Below, in pieces: positions 1 through 9,497 of a DNA stretch of 45,129 bases. The position numbers and the translations under genes are program-made. Under the pieces are notes generated by a model. The model saw only the letters and a program-made list of their open reading frames with translations. It ran no database searches and was not told the origin of the DNA. This DNA comes from Gammaproteobacteria bacterium UBA3067. GTDB lineage: Bacteria > Pseudomonadota > Gammaproteobacteria > Pseudomonadales > UBA3067. The stretch covers positions 1 to 45,129 of the forward strand of contig DFBZ01000139.1 in NCBI GenBank assembly GCA_002366835.1, read 5' to 3'. Numbering within the stretch: position 1 is the stretch's first letter; the number at the start of each line of letters is the position of its first letter.

Positions 1-2
1 GT

Positions 3-2042
3 TTATTAGATGGGCCTGACCCGATTGTTGTGAATAAAGAAAAGGCGTTAGTGCTAGGGAAGGCTTTATTCTGGGATCAGAATGTTGGCAGTGATGGGGT
101 GGCTTGTGCATCTTGTCACTTTCACGCAGGTGCTGATTCACGTAGCAGGAATCAGTTGGCGCCAGCTGGTAAGTCTGAAAATGTGCCAATGATGAGCTTT
201 GAAGTGTCCCCTGACGGAACGCAAATGGGGGTTAACTATGAATTAAAATTAAGCGACTTTCCATTCTTCCAGTTGGAAGACCCCTTAAATGCAGATTCGC
301 TAGTGTTATATGAGTCAGATGACGTGGTTTCTTCAGCGGGAACTTTTGGTGGGAGTTTTGAACGGGTAGGCTGGTCAGAGGACATTGCCGACGAATGCAG
401 CCATGACCCCGATCCGGTATTTCATGATGCGTCTCGAAACACACGAAAGGTAGTGGATCGAAACGCTCCAACAGTCATTAACGCGGTCTTTAATTTCCGT
501 AATTTCTGGGATGGTCGGGCTAATCACATTTTTAATGGTAGTAATGAGCTAGGGGAGCGAGACCCTGATGCGGGTGTGTGGGTTGTTGATGAACGCAACG
601 AGCCTGAGAAAGTGAGATTAAAACTCGTAAATTCATCGTTGGCATCTCAGGCAGTGGCTCCGCCACTGAATGCCACTGAAATGAGTTGTGAAAATCGACG
701 ACTGAGTGATTTAGGTCGAAAACTCTTGTGGCGCAGACCGCTGGAAAATCAAGAGGTGCATTGGAATGATAGCGTTCTGGGGCAGTATTCAAATAGTACG
801 GAGGGAAGCTTAAAAGCGGGCCTAAATACCTACTATCGCTACCTGATTATGCAGGCATTTAATCCTAAATATTGGTCTGCTTCAAAACGTGATGAGCAGT
901 ATGAGGGGGCGGCAGCTAGAGACACAGAAACCCCGCTGCACTATGAACAAATTGAAGCAAATTTTGGGATGTTTTTTGGTCTGGCATTGCAGATTTATCA
1001 GTCAACGCTGATTTCTGATGATGCGCCTTTTGATCGAAGTGAAGTTGATCACGAGGGAGTTCCCGTAGACCTGAGCGAGCTTGAGAAAAAAGGCTTTAAA
1101 GAGTTTCGCGATGGACATTGTGCTATTTGTCATTTCGGCCCTCACTTTACAACAGCAGCTGTGCACAGCAATGCAGAGCTCGTGAAGAATAACCCAGAGA
1201 TATTCGCCAATTTGACGAAAGAGGCATCCATCAGCCATACCGTTGTAAATAAGTTGGTAACATCGGAGGGCTTGGCTTTAGTAGACGTTGGCTTTGCCAG
1301 TACGGGGGTGTCTGCTGACGGAGATGATATTGGCTTAGGCGGAAAAGATGACCTTAATAATCCCCTTTCATTCAGTGATCAATATGTGCAACTTTTAGTA
1401 GGAAATACTGACGCTGTTAAAGACGAGGTTGTTACACAGGTTCGTGCATGTGATTTTGAGAACTTATTGGCGAAGGATGTGGATCAAAGTGCCTACTTCT
1501 ATTTCACTAAACAGGATGGAGAACTAATCTCCCAGTCTCAATCCATAGAGGGTTGTTTTAAGGATGATGGGGCGGTGCTGCCCTCTCCAGAACTTGCGCA
1601 GGCTGAGCTGGACAAAGACAATAATAGCAAGTTAAAAGCCGCATCAAGAAACGCCTATAAAATTCCTAACTTGCGTAATGTCGAGCTGACGGGGCCTTAC
1701 ATGCATAATGGCAGTATGGCGACCTTAGAGCAGGTTCTTGAATTTTATGCGCGAGGGGGAAACCACTCAACACCAGGTAAGCAAATATTATCCCTTCTAC
1801 CTGATCGATCCTTTGCATCCTCCAACATCATCGATTTTTTGAAAACCCTTACGGATGACCGAGTGCGCTTCGAGAGAGCACCTTTTGATCACCCTGCTTT
1901 AAGGGTTTCCCACGGACACAGTAGTGTGGCTTCGAGCATGAGTGATAAGTTGGCAGGTGATGAGTGGCTCGAAGTGCCCGCAGTGGGTGCAGAAGGGCGT
2001 GAACAAGCGTTGAAGCCTTTCGATGTGCTTTTGGAAAATTAA
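3..2042 (+). CDS. Di-haem cytochrome c peroxidase-like protein (5' end outside window)
   Basis: Predicted exported di-haem c-type cytochrome of the MauG/bacterial cytochrome c peroxidase superfamily. The frame is open to the window edge and already reads family-like sequence before the GTG at 30, so that GTG is internal and the true start and signal peptide lie upstream. Two haem-binding CxxCH motifs are visible: CASCH (counting from the GTG, residues 26-30) and CAICH (about residue 364). Near the C-terminus the motif GPYMHNGS followed by an FYARGG segment is the usual peroxidase haem-pocket region. At over 670 residues it is much longer than classical CcpA/MauG (300-400), the extra length lying between and after the haem motifs. 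A near-overlapping lipoprotein gene follows, suggesting co-transcription. The substrate is unknown. The family call is firm, peroxidase activity is inferred. Confidence 0.85.
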   Translation, partial: LLDGPDPIVVNKEKALVLGKALFWDQNVGSDGVACASCHFHAGADSRSRNQLAPAGKSENVPMMSFEVSPDGTQMGVNYELKLSDFPFFQLEDPLNADSLVLYESDDVVSSAGTFGGSFERVGWSEDIADECSHDPDPVFHDASRNTRKVVDRNAPTVINAVFNFRNFWDGRANHIFNGSNELGERDPDAGVWVVDERNEPEKVRLKLVNSSLASQAVAPPLNATEMSCENRRLSDLGRKLLWRRPLENQEVHWNDSVLGQYSNSTEGSLKAGLNTYYRYLIMQAFNPKYWSASKRDEQYEGAAARDTETPLHYEQIEANFGMFFGLALQIYQSTLISDDAPFDRSEVDHEGVPVDLSELEKKGFKEFRDGHCAICHFGPHFTTAAVHSNAELVKNNPEIFANLTKEASISHTVVNKLVTSEGLALVDVGFASTGVSADGDDIGLGGKDDLNNPLSFSDQYVQLLVGNTDAVKDEVVTQVRACDFENLLAKDVDQSAYFYFTKQDGELISQSQSIEGCFKDDGAVLPSPELAQAELDKDNNSKLKAASRNAYKIPNLRNVELTGPYMHNGSMATLEQVLEFYARGGNHSTPGKQILSLLPDRSFASSNIIDFLKTLTDDRVRFERAPFDHPALRVSHGHSSVASSMSDKLAGDEWLEVPAVGAEGREQALKPFDVLLEN

Positions 2043-2067
2043 ATTTATGTTTACAAGGTTGATGAAC

Positions 2068-3573
2068 ATGCTGTCATTAAAAACACCCCGGCAATTTTAT
2101 TCTGTGCTCGTTATGGTTTGCATTCTGCTAAGTGCTTGTGGGGATAAGCACAAGGCTCAGGAACCCTCTGCAGAAGAGAATATTCCAGCTCGCTCTCTTA
2201 CCCAGATAAGTACTCAGGAGGTACAGGAAGGCGCTGTGCTGAAAGTTCCTGTAAATGATTCTTTCGCAAGTCCTGACACTACTTATATGGCAGTAACATT
2301 GCCAGACTTTGCGCGACTGGAAGAATATGGAAACGGTGTAGCAGAGATAATATTTAAGCCATCCTTTCAAGGTGAGGGAATATACCCAATTGAGCTTATT
2401 GCAAAAGATGAAAACAGTGAAAGACGAATAGCTTTTGAACTAAATGTTGTAAACGTAAACCGTCCGCCGATTATTAAAGAAATAAAAGACCTGTCATTTT
2501 TTGAAGGCCGCAAGCATGTAATAAATATCAAAACGACCGATCCGGACGAAGATCGCGTGTCAATTTCCTCAGAAAATTTGCCGGCGTTTGCGACAATACG
2601 CAATCACGGCGATGGATCATTTGCACTGCTTGTAGAGCCAAATTATGAGAGCGCAGGAATTTATCCTGTGCGAATACTGGCTGATGATGGCGGTGCAACG
2701 GTAGAGCTGAAATTTGATCTTCATATTCTGAATCAGGAAGTGCAATCTTTTACTGCAGGGGCATATCACAGTTGTGCAGTGGTAAGAGGTAAAGGGGCAT
2801 TTTGCTGGGGAGCAAATACCCATAAGCAAGCGCAGATACCTGAAGGGATGAAAGCACCGAATATCATTGCAGGGGGAGGGCGTCATACTTGCGTACTTGA
2901 TGATGGCCTTGTGAAATGTTGGTATCGCAATGTATTTGGACAGACAGAGGTTCCTGCTCTTTTAAACCCAAGCGAACTCGTTTCTGGAGCAGAGCATACT
3001 TGTGCCTTGGATGACTCTGGGGTGCATTGTTGGGGTTGGAATAATGAAGGGCAGAGCGATGTTCCAGTCCTAGATAAGCCTACTGCTATTTCTGCAGGTG
3101 ACTTTCACACTTGTGCGATAAATGATGCTCAAGTGGCGTGTTGGGGTGCGGGCAGAGGCGATGGCTTTCCTCATTTTGGGCAGCTCACCCCCCCTGATCT
3201 TCGTAACCCCAGAGCAATTTCTGCAGGCGCCTACCATAGCTGCGCCATTGATGATGATGGCGTGAAATGCTGGGGGGCAGGGGGAGATTTGGCAATGGAT
3301 TCTTTTCCAAACTACGGACAAGGTGTGGTTCCTGATGGTTTGCAAAACCCAGTAGCGATTGCAGCGGGTGAGCGGCACACATGCGTGATAGAGGATAACG
3401 GAATTATTTGCTGGGGGTCTGGCCCTGCCGGTAATCAAGTGAATGTGCCAAATTTGGAAGACCCAAAAGAGATTGTTGCTGGAGCGTTTCATACCTGTGC
3501 ATTAGGTAGCAGCGGTCTTGCTTGCTGGGGAAGTAATGACTTTGGACAAAACGATATCCCACCAATAAATTGA
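2068..3573 (+). CDS. Lipoprotein with Ig/cadherin-like domains and seven RCC1-type repeats
   Basis: Predicted envelope lipoprotein. ATG 2068 is chosen because AAGG lies nine bases upstream and it gives a compact signal peptide ending in lipobox LSAC (Cys24). In-frame ATGs at 2047 and 2062 are alternatives. After a short linker come two beta-sandwich segments of cadherin/Ig-like type (roughly residues 40-230), the second opening with NRPP and carrying an acidic DPDED loop. The C-terminal half is seven tandem repeats of about 35-40 residues, each with an AGxxHTCA-like strand and a CWG-like strand; this matches RCC1-type blades and predicts a seven-bladed propeller. Six repeats read CWG and one reads CWY. 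Each repeat carries two cysteines, suggesting one disulfide per blade. It starts 25 bases after the di-haem protein gene. Function is unknown; a surface binding or scaffold role is inference. Confidence 0.8.
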   Translation: MLSLKTPRQFYSVLVMVCILLSACGDKHKAQEPSAEENIPARSLTQISTQEVQEGAVLKVPVNDSFASPDTTYMAVTLPDFARLEEYGNGVAEIIFKPSFQGEGIYPIELIAKDENSERRIAFELNVVNVNRPPIIKEIKDLSFFEGRKHVINIKTTDPDEDRVSISSENLPAFATIRNHGDGSFALLVEPNYESAGIYPVRILADDGGATVELKFDLHILNQEVQSFTAGAYHSCAVVRGKGAFCWGANTHKQAQIPEGMKAPNIIAGGGRHTCVLDDGLVKCWYRNVFGQTEVPALLNPSELVSGAEHTCALDDSGVHCWGWNNEGQSDVPVLDKPTAISAGDFHTCAINDAQVACWGAGRGDGFPHFGQLTPPDLRNPRAISAGAYHSCAIDDDGVKCWGAGGDLAMDSFPNYGQGVVPDGLQNPVAIAAGERHTCVIEDNGIICWGSGPAGNQVNVPNLEDPKEIVAGAFHTCALGSSGLACWGSNDFGQNDIPPIN

Positions 3574-3733
3574 TATTTCTAATGGTAGCTATTCGTCCGC
3601 AATATCTTTAGAGAATACATCTGAATTGAAGTCAGTTATACGCAGTGTAAGCGAGAGCTACAGTGATTTTTTGTTGTCGCTTTTTTGAAAAATATCAATT
3701 CAAAGCATTAGAGTTTAAGCGTAAGGAAGTCGA

Positions 3734-5320
3734 GTGTCTGAGTATTATAAAACGATTGACCGTGAAGTTCTGAGGCAGCGTACGCCTCTGCTGGCACTGT
3801 GTGGGCTTGTGTTGTCAGGTTTGGTGTTGATGTTTTATGACGGAATAGAATACATGTTTCGAATTTGGACGATAAAAGAAGAATATAGTCATGGGTTCCT
3901 TTTGCCATTAATTACTATATATATTCTCTGGCAAAGGAAAATCTTGCTCTCTCAGTTGCCTTATCGCGGCTCATATTTGGGTGTTTTTGTTGTTTGTATA
4001 GGCTTGATGCTCGGCCTGATGGGGGAGTTAGGCACTTTATACACGGTTATTCAGTACGGGTTTTTGCTGGCGATTTTTGGAGTAGTGCTTTCAGTTACAG
4101 GCGTTTCAACATTCAGGCATTACTTATTTCCTCTTCTGATCTTAGTATTTATGGTTCCCCTTCCTTCGTTTATCTACAATAGTCTTTCTTCCGAGCTTCA
4201 GCTGATTTCATCAAAAATTGGCGTTGCCGTTATTCAGCTATTTGATATTCCTGTCTACCTGGAAGGAAATGTTATAGACCTTGGGAAGATGAAGCTGCAG
4301 GTTGTTGAAGCGTGCTCCGGTTTGCGCTATTTATTTCCTCTTTCGGCTTTGGCCTATATTCTGGCCTTGATGTATCAAGCAAACGCTTTCCTAAAGGCGA
4401 TCATCTTTCTATCGAGCATTCCGGTTACAGTTGCTATGAATAGTTTGCGCATCGGTTTAATAGGTGTGACTGTCGATACCTGGGGTGAAAAAGCGGCAGA
4501 GGGACTACTGCATGATTTTGAAGGCTGGGTGGTTTTTATGTCTTCATTAGCGATTATTATTTTCGAGATACGTTTGCTTTCGTGGTTGATGGGCGATAAA
4601 CGGTCTCTCGCGGAGGTATTGGCGGTAGTCGAGTCCCATTCTATGACTGAGCCTGTCGGCTCTAAGGGTATTTCCAATTCTTCGTTACGGCCTTTCTACT
4701 TTAGTGCCGGTGTTATATTCCTTTTTAGTGCAGTGTTTTTTTATTCACCTGAGCGCGAGGAAATTATTCCTGATAGGGATGTGTTTGCATCCTACCCTCA
4801 GGACTTGGCCCAGTGGTCTGGGCAGCGTGATTATTTAAACCCTGCCCATCTTAAATCATTAAAATTAAGTGATTATTTAATGATAAATTACGCTGAGCAG
4901 CCAGGGTACCCCGTGAACTATTACGTTGCGTACTATGACTCGCAACAAAAAGGCCGCTCAGCGCATTCGCCCAAAAGCTGTATGCCGGGTGATGGCTGGG
5001 AAATGTCAGATTTTGAAAGAACCGAGATTACACTAGGTAATGATTTTTCACTGCCGGTAAATCGCACGGTGATCCGCAAGGGCAATCAGACTTCTTTGGT
5101 TTACTACTGGTTTCAACAGCGTGGCCGCTTACTCAACAACGAATACTTGGTGAAGCTCTATTTGCTTTGGGACTCTATAACGAAGCAGCGCACTGACGGA
5201 GCGATGATACGCGTCACCACGCCAGTATTTCCGCATGAGGGTGTTGAGCAGGCTGACGAGCGTATTCAAAAATTGATTCGAGAATCTCAATCGCTATTGC
5301 AAAACTATGTGCCGGGATAG
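3734..5320 (+). CDS. Exosortase with fused C-terminal EpsI domain
   Basis: Integral membrane transpeptidase-like sorting enzyme that recognises C-terminal PEP/VPxxx-CTERM signals on exported proteins. The start is GTG with AAGGAAG five bases upstream. The first ~300 residues hold about eight membrane segments and the exosortase catalytic triad: Cys194 in VVEACSGLRY, Arg239 in NSLRIG and His260 in LLHDFEGW. Residues ~300-528 have one more membrane helix followed by an EpsI-type periplasmic domain containing HSPKSCMPGDGW. Fusion of exosortase to EpsI in ~530 residues resembles the XrtD (VPLPA-CTERM) type more than a plain exosortase, but the subtype is uncertain. The next gene encodes a PrsT-like TPR lipoprotein, the usual partner. 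No exopolysaccharide genes and no protein with a recognisable sorting tail are in the window. Confidence 0.92.
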   Translation: MSEYYKTIDREVLRQRTPLLALCGLVLSGLVLMFYDGIEYMFRIWTIKEEYSHGFLLPLITIYILWQRKILLSQLPYRGSYLGVFVVCIGLMLGLMGELGTLYTVIQYGFLLAIFGVVLSVTGVSTFRHYLFPLLILVFMVPLPSFIYNSLSSELQLISSKIGVAVIQLFDIPVYLEGNVIDLGKMKLQVVEACSGLRYLFPLSALAYILALMYQANAFLKAIIFLSSIPVTVAMNSLRIGLIGVTVDTWGEKAAEGLLHDFEGWVVFMSSLAIIIFEIRLLSWLMGDKRSLAEVLAVVESHSMTEPVGSKGISNSSLRPFYFSAGVIFLFSAVFFYSPEREEIIPDRDVFASYPQDLAQWSGQRDYLNPAHLKSLKLSDYLMINYAEQPGYPVNYYVAYYDSQQKGRSAHSPKSCMPGDGWEMSDFERTEITLGNDFSLPVNRTVIRKGNQTSLVYYWFQQRGRLLNNEYLVKLYLLWDSITKQRTDGAMIRVTTPVFPHEGVEQADERIQKLIRESQSLLQNYVPG

Positions 5321-5519
5321 CTTATTTTCCTAGTGCGCTGCTTTATTGATAAGTGCTGTGGTCGTACTTGGTACATCTTATAACGCCAAGTTGCCAGGAG
5401 TCAGTGTGGGCATATTGATTCTGTGAAGGTGTAATCTTTTCGATGCAATTGTCTGCCACGCTTTATTACGCATTGAGCTCTCGTTCCGTATAAAGAAATT
5501 ACAAGTGAAGAGATAAATA

Positions 5520-7901
5520 ATGAAAAATATTTACAAGCTATTCGTATTCTGTGTTTTAGCCTTTTTGGTGGCCTGTGGAGGTGTCGAAGGCACAAAAGTT
5601 AAGCATATGGAAAAGGCAGCGAAAAATTTCGAAAAAAAACAGTATGAAAAAGCACGGGTTAGTTATCGAAATGTATTAAAAATTGACCCAAAAGATTTAC
5701 CTGCCCGGCTTGGTTACGCCGAAACGTTGATAAAGTTAAAGCAATGGCGGCAAGCAGTAGGCCAGTATCGCGGCATTATTAAAGACCACCCTGAAAACAA
5801 AACTGCCAAACTCAGCCTTGGTCGCCTATACCTCCTGGCAAATGAAGCCTCTCTCGCTATGGCCTTGGCAGAAGAAGTGTTGCTTATGGACGACGCCAAC
5901 CCAAAGGCATTAACCTTAAAGGCAGGTAGTTTCGCAAGCCAGAGGAAGCTGCCAGAAGCCGTTGAGGTTATCAAACATGCCTACGCTATTGAGCCAAATA
6001 ATGTTGATGCAATCCTGCTGTACGCCTCCTTGTTAAACAGGGATAAGAAGGGTGAGCAGGCTTTAAAACTGGTAGAAAGTGAGCTAGAGAATCATCCTGA
6101 AAGTATCGCGCTTCATGCCTTTTTATCTCGTGCTTATCTTTCTGCTGGCCGAAAGGACGACGCAGAGCGAGAGTTAAAAAAGCTGGTGGAGCTTGAGCCA
6201 GATAATATAAATTTAAAAAAACAGTTGGTGTTTTTCTATGAAAAAAGTGGCAAGCCCCAACAGGCTGAATCAGTACTAACAGCATTAATTGCCAGCTCTG
6301 AAAATAAGGCAGCACCTATTATCAGCCTTTTTGATCTGTATTTGTTTCGTGGTGATAAGGAAAAAGCTGTCACTATGCTGCGAAAAGAAATTAATGCAGA
6401 TGACGAGAATTACGATCTACAATTTCGTCTGGCGGCATATTTCATTAAAAACCAGCAAAATGATGAAGCCCAGAAAATTTATCAATCATTAATTGAGCAA
6501 GATGAAATGAGTGCCGAGAAGGCAAAAATTCGTATGGCTTATCTCTATGACGCCGAGGGTAAGCTGGGAGAGTCAAAAGCATTGGTCGAAGAAGTGCTGG
6601 ATGATAATGCAGGTAATATCGAAGCCCTTACTCTACGTGGAATGCTGTCCTTGAAAGGTAAAGATGCTTTGAGTGCAGTGTCTGATTTTCGCACGGTGCT
6701 AAATGCTAATCTCGATAATGCGGAAATTATTAAATTGCTGGGTCGTGCGCATATTATGAATGGTGATACAGACTTGGCCCTTGATATGTTTAGGAGTGCC
6801 CAAAACCTAAAGCCAAAAGATATTCAAATTAGCATGCAGTTGGCGACGCTTTATAAGCAGAAGGGAGAGGCCTTGAAAGTTGTCGAGCAAATGGAGATCT
6901 CTCACAATATAGCGCCCCAAGATATTCAGATTCTTGAGCAGCTCGCTCAGGCCTATATGTCCGCAAATAGCGCTGACAAGTCAGAGCTTGCAGTACAACG
7001 TTTTATTGAGTTGGGCGGCGATATGGCGCGCGGCAGCTATTATCTGGGATTAATTGCCCAATGGCGAAACCAGCACGAAGATGCGATTGCACATTTTTCG
7101 CAGGCATTAGAGGTCAAGCCCGGAGCGGTAGAGCCTATGTCTGGCAAGGTGCGTAGTCTTCTCGCTCAGGATAAAAAGAAAGATGCGCTGGCCTGGCTAA
7201 CGAAAGTAGCTTCGCAGCTGAAGGATAATGCGGTTGCTTATAACCTCCAAGGTGAGTTATTGCTTAGCGATAAAGAATATTCCAAAGCGGTGGCCGCATT
7301 TGAAAAAGCCCACGAGATTAAGCCTGAGTGGTGGGTGCCGTATCGTAGTCATGCTATGGCTTATGTGTCTCAAAATGATTACGCCAGAGCACTGAAAGCT
7401 TTAACGCTTGGTGTGAAAAACACGAATGGAAATCCGAAGCTGCGCGCCCAGGCTGCTTTAATGGCGCAAAAAACAGGTGATTTAGACGAGGCTGTTAGTC
7501 AGTATGAGGCGATTCTGGAGATGGATGCCACCAATCAATTTGCAGCCAATAAGCTTGCCATGCTGCTGATTAATAATAGGGCTGATGAAGTGGGTGTGTT
7601 GCAGCGCGCGACGGAGTTAAGCGCAATTTTGGACGCAAGCAAGGAGAAAATATTTAGTGACACGCTAGGCTGGGTGGCTTATGCGAATGGACAATATCAA
7701 GAAGCCTTACCGCTAATAGAAGCCGCATTGATGGCGTATCCAGAAAACTCGGAAATTAAATATCATATCGGAATGACCTATTTCCAAATTAAAGATGTGG
7801 AAAACGCCAAAATATATCTCGCTGAAGCGCTTTCTTCAGAAAAAGGCTTCGTGGGGAAAGATGACGCTAAAGCTACTTTGGCCTTGCTGGAGAGCAGTTA
7901 A
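5520..7901 (+). CDS. prsT: PrsT-type TPR-repeat lipoprotein of the exosortase system
   Basis: Large periplasmic lipoprotein made almost entirely of tetratricopeptide repeats, of the kind named PEP-CTERM system TPR-repeat lipoprotein. The signal peptide ends with lipobox LVAC, lipidated Cys19. From residue ~30 to the end there are roughly twenty 34-residue TPR-like units, with typical A-x-LLEVLxxDPxN or Y-x-GxxAxAxxxF spacing, forming an extended protein-interaction superhelix. The ATG follows a GAAGAG ribosome site. The 199-base gap after the exosortase may hold its own promoter, but I see no clear consensus. Known family members are encoded beside exosortases and are thought to help export or sort cargo; no enzymatic motif is seen. 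The C-terminal end lacks any membrane anchor. A rho-independent terminator follows. The family assignment is good, the exact role inferred. Confidence 0.85.
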   Translation: MKNIYKLFVFCVLAFLVACGGVEGTKVKHMEKAAKNFEKKQYEKARVSYRNVLKIDPKDLPARLGYAETLIKLKQWRQAVGQYRGIIKDHPENKTAKLSLGRLYLLANEASLAMALAEEVLLMDDANPKALTLKAGSFASQRKLPEAVEVIKHAYAIEPNNVDAILLYASLLNRDKKGEQALKLVESELENHPESIALHAFLSRAYLSAGRKDDAERELKKLVELEPDNINLKKQLVFFYEKSGKPQQAESVLTALIASSENKAAPIISLFDLYLFRGDKEKAVTMLRKEINADDENYDLQFRLAAYFIKNQQNDEAQKIYQSLIEQDEMSAEKAKIRMAYLYDAEGKLGESKALVEEVLDDNAGNIEALTLRGMLSLKGKDALSAVSDFRTVLNANLDNAEIIKLLGRAHIMNGDTDLALDMFRSAQNLKPKDIQISMQLATLYKQKGEALKVVEQMEISHNIAPQDIQILEQLAQAYMSANSADKSELAVQRFIELGGDMARGSYYLGLIAQWRNQHEDAIAHFSQALEVKPGAVEPMSGKVRSLLAQDKKKDALAWLTKVASQLKDNAVAYNLQGELLLSDKEYSKAVAAFEKAHEIKPEWWVPYRSHAMAYVSQNDYARALKALTLGVKNTNGNPKLRAQAALMAQKTGDLDEAVSQYEAILEMDATNQFAANKLAMLLINNRADEVGVLQRATELSAILDASKEKIFSDTLGWVAYANGQYQEALPLIEAALMAYPENSEIKYHIGMTYFQIKDVENAKIYLAEALSSEKGFVGKDDAKATLALLESS

Positions 7902-7954
7902 AATCCAGCAATATAATTTTAGCTTTATCATTCAATATGTACGCATTGCATCAA

Positions 7955-7981
7955 GGCGCTGGCTGCTGGTCAGCGCTTTTT
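7955..7981 (+). terminator. Rho-independent terminator after the TPR lipoprotein gene
   Basis: GCGCTG (7956-7961) pairs with CAGCGC (7971-7976) across a nine-base loop, followed by TTTTTG. It lies 54 bases after the stop codon and closes the exosortase block. Confidence 0.75.
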
Positions 7982-8234
7982 GTCATAAGTTTGAAAGCAG
8001 AATAAATAGCATTTAACGTGCTGTGGTGCAGGTGTTTCTTCTTGTTTGTCTCTATTCAGGGGCAAGTTTTCAGCCGAAATTGATATAGTGTTTTGATTGG
8101 CTTAAGGGAGTCGGCTTCTTTAAGAGAGTCATTCAAAGTGTCCTCGTCGAATTACACAAGCGCAGTACAATCAAGAGGGGTATAATGATCTGCTGCCATT
8201 TCGGCACCACCTTCCCCTTTCTTGAGAGTAAACT
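7982..8234. other. Intergenic region upstream of rlmI
   Basis: No convincing reading frame or RNA gene is seen between the terminator and rlmI. It should hold the rlmI promoter, but no consensus pair is strong enough to report. Confidence 0.5.
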
Positions 8235-9440
8235 GTGTCCACATCTATTAGCGCCACCGTCCGCCTGAAATCAAAGAGCGATCGCCGCATTAAAGCGGGC
8301 CATCTATGGGTCTACAGCAATGAGGTGGATATTGCCGCCACGCCTCTTAAAGATCTTGAGCCGGGCTCTCTCGTTTCCCTTGAGACAGCCACCGGCCAGG
8401 CTTTGGGTTTGGCTTATGTGAACCCCCAGTCCCTGATTTGCTGCCGCCTTCTTACACGGGATGTGCGTAGCACCGTCAATCAAAATTTTCTAGAAAAGCG
8501 GTTTCGTAATGCCTTGGCATTGCGTGAAAGTGTTTACGAGCAGCCTTTTTACCGCCTCGTCTATGGCGACAGCGATGGTCTTTCTGGTTTGGTGGTGGAT
8601 CGCTTCGGCGAATATCTGGTGATGCAGTTGAATACTGCGGGCATGGATGCGATGCGTGAGGACTTGCTCGCGGCCTTGAAAGCCGTGCTAAAGCCAAAAG
8701 CAATTTTGTTGCGTAACGATAGCCCGCTGCGAGAACTGGAAGGCTTGGAAAACTCTGTAGAAGTGGCTTTTGGCGAGTGGCCAGATTTATTGCAGGTGGA
8801 AGAAAACGGCGTTGCCTTCACGGTGGATTCAAGCAAGGGACAGAAAACAGGTTGGTTTTATGACCATCGGGAAAACCGCCGCGAATTAGTGCGTTGGGTA
8901 AAAGGCAAGCGCGTGCTTGATTTGTTCTCCTATGTGGGCGGCTGGGGTTTGCAGTGTTTGTCTGCGGGAGCGGAGTCTCTTTGTGCTGTAGACGCTTCTG
9001 AAGCGGCGCTGGATCAACTGCAAAAAAATGCGGAAAATCTGGGTTTTGCTGAACAGCTAAGCTGCTATGAGGGTAATGCGTTTAAGGTGCTCGAAAGCCT
9101 GCTGGAAGAAGGGCAAAAATTCGACGTTATAATTACTGATCCGCCTGCTTTTATCAAACGTAAAAAAGACCTCAATAAAGGCACTGCTGCCTACAAAAAG
9201 CTTGCTACTCTGGCGATGCGCTTGCTTGAGCCAGATGGTTTGCTGATGTCTGCATCCTGCTCGATGCATTTGCCAGAAGAGACTTTAGTCGATTTGGTGC
9301 GCGGTGCGGGGCGGCATTTGGACAGGCATCCTCAGCTAATTTATCGTGGCGGGCAAGGGCCTGATCATCCTGTGCATCCGGCAATTCCTGAGACGCGTTA
9401 CCTGAAAGCCTGTTTGTTTCGGGTCTCTCCTTCGCTCTAA
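8235..9440 (+). CDS. rlmI: 23S rRNA (cytosine-1962-C5)-methyltransferase RlmI
   Basis: SAM-dependent enzyme that methylates C1962 of 23S rRNA in the cytoplasm. The N-terminal ~75 residues form a PUA RNA-binding domain (WVYSNEV). A RlmI-type linker domain follows, with YGDSDGLSGLVVDRF near residue 110. The Rossmann methyltransferase domain starts near residue 220 with motif I VLDLFSYVGGWG, an acidic VDAS motif II, catalytic motif IV TDPPAF and the nucleophile region SASCSMH. At 401 residues it matches the family (about 396). The GTG start has a weak GAGAG upstream; it gives the usual length and there is no better start. It is flanked by a terminator on the left and a beta-CASP gene 57 bases downstream, so it may share a transcript with that gene. 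Confidence 0.93.
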   Translation: MSTSISATVRLKSKSDRRIKAGHLWVYSNEVDIAATPLKDLEPGSLVSLETATGQALGLAYVNPQSLICCRLLTRDVRSTVNQNFLEKRFRNALALRESVYEQPFYRLVYGDSDGLSGLVVDRFGEYLVMQLNTAGMDAMREDLLAALKAVLKPKAILLRNDSPLRELEGLENSVEVAFGEWPDLLQVEENGVAFTVDSSKGQKTGWFYDHRENRRELVRWVKGKRVLDLFSYVGGWGLQCLSAGAESLCAVDASEAALDQLQKNAENLGFAEQLSCYEGNAFKVLESLLEEGQKFDVIITDPPAFIKRKKDLNKGTAAYKKLATLAMRLLEPDGLLMSASCSMHLPEETLVDLVRGAGRHLDRHPQLIYRGGQGPDHPVHPAIPETRYLKACLFRVSPSL

Positions 9441-9497
9441 CAGGAAGCTAGTAAAATGTTCTAAACTAAACGGATGTGAATGTAGAGGATTTATGCA

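Noticed and set aside
3070..3492. 140-codon minus-strand frame opposite the RCC1 repeats
   Set aside because: A shadow of the repeated, GC-biased RCC1 coding sequence with no ribosome site.
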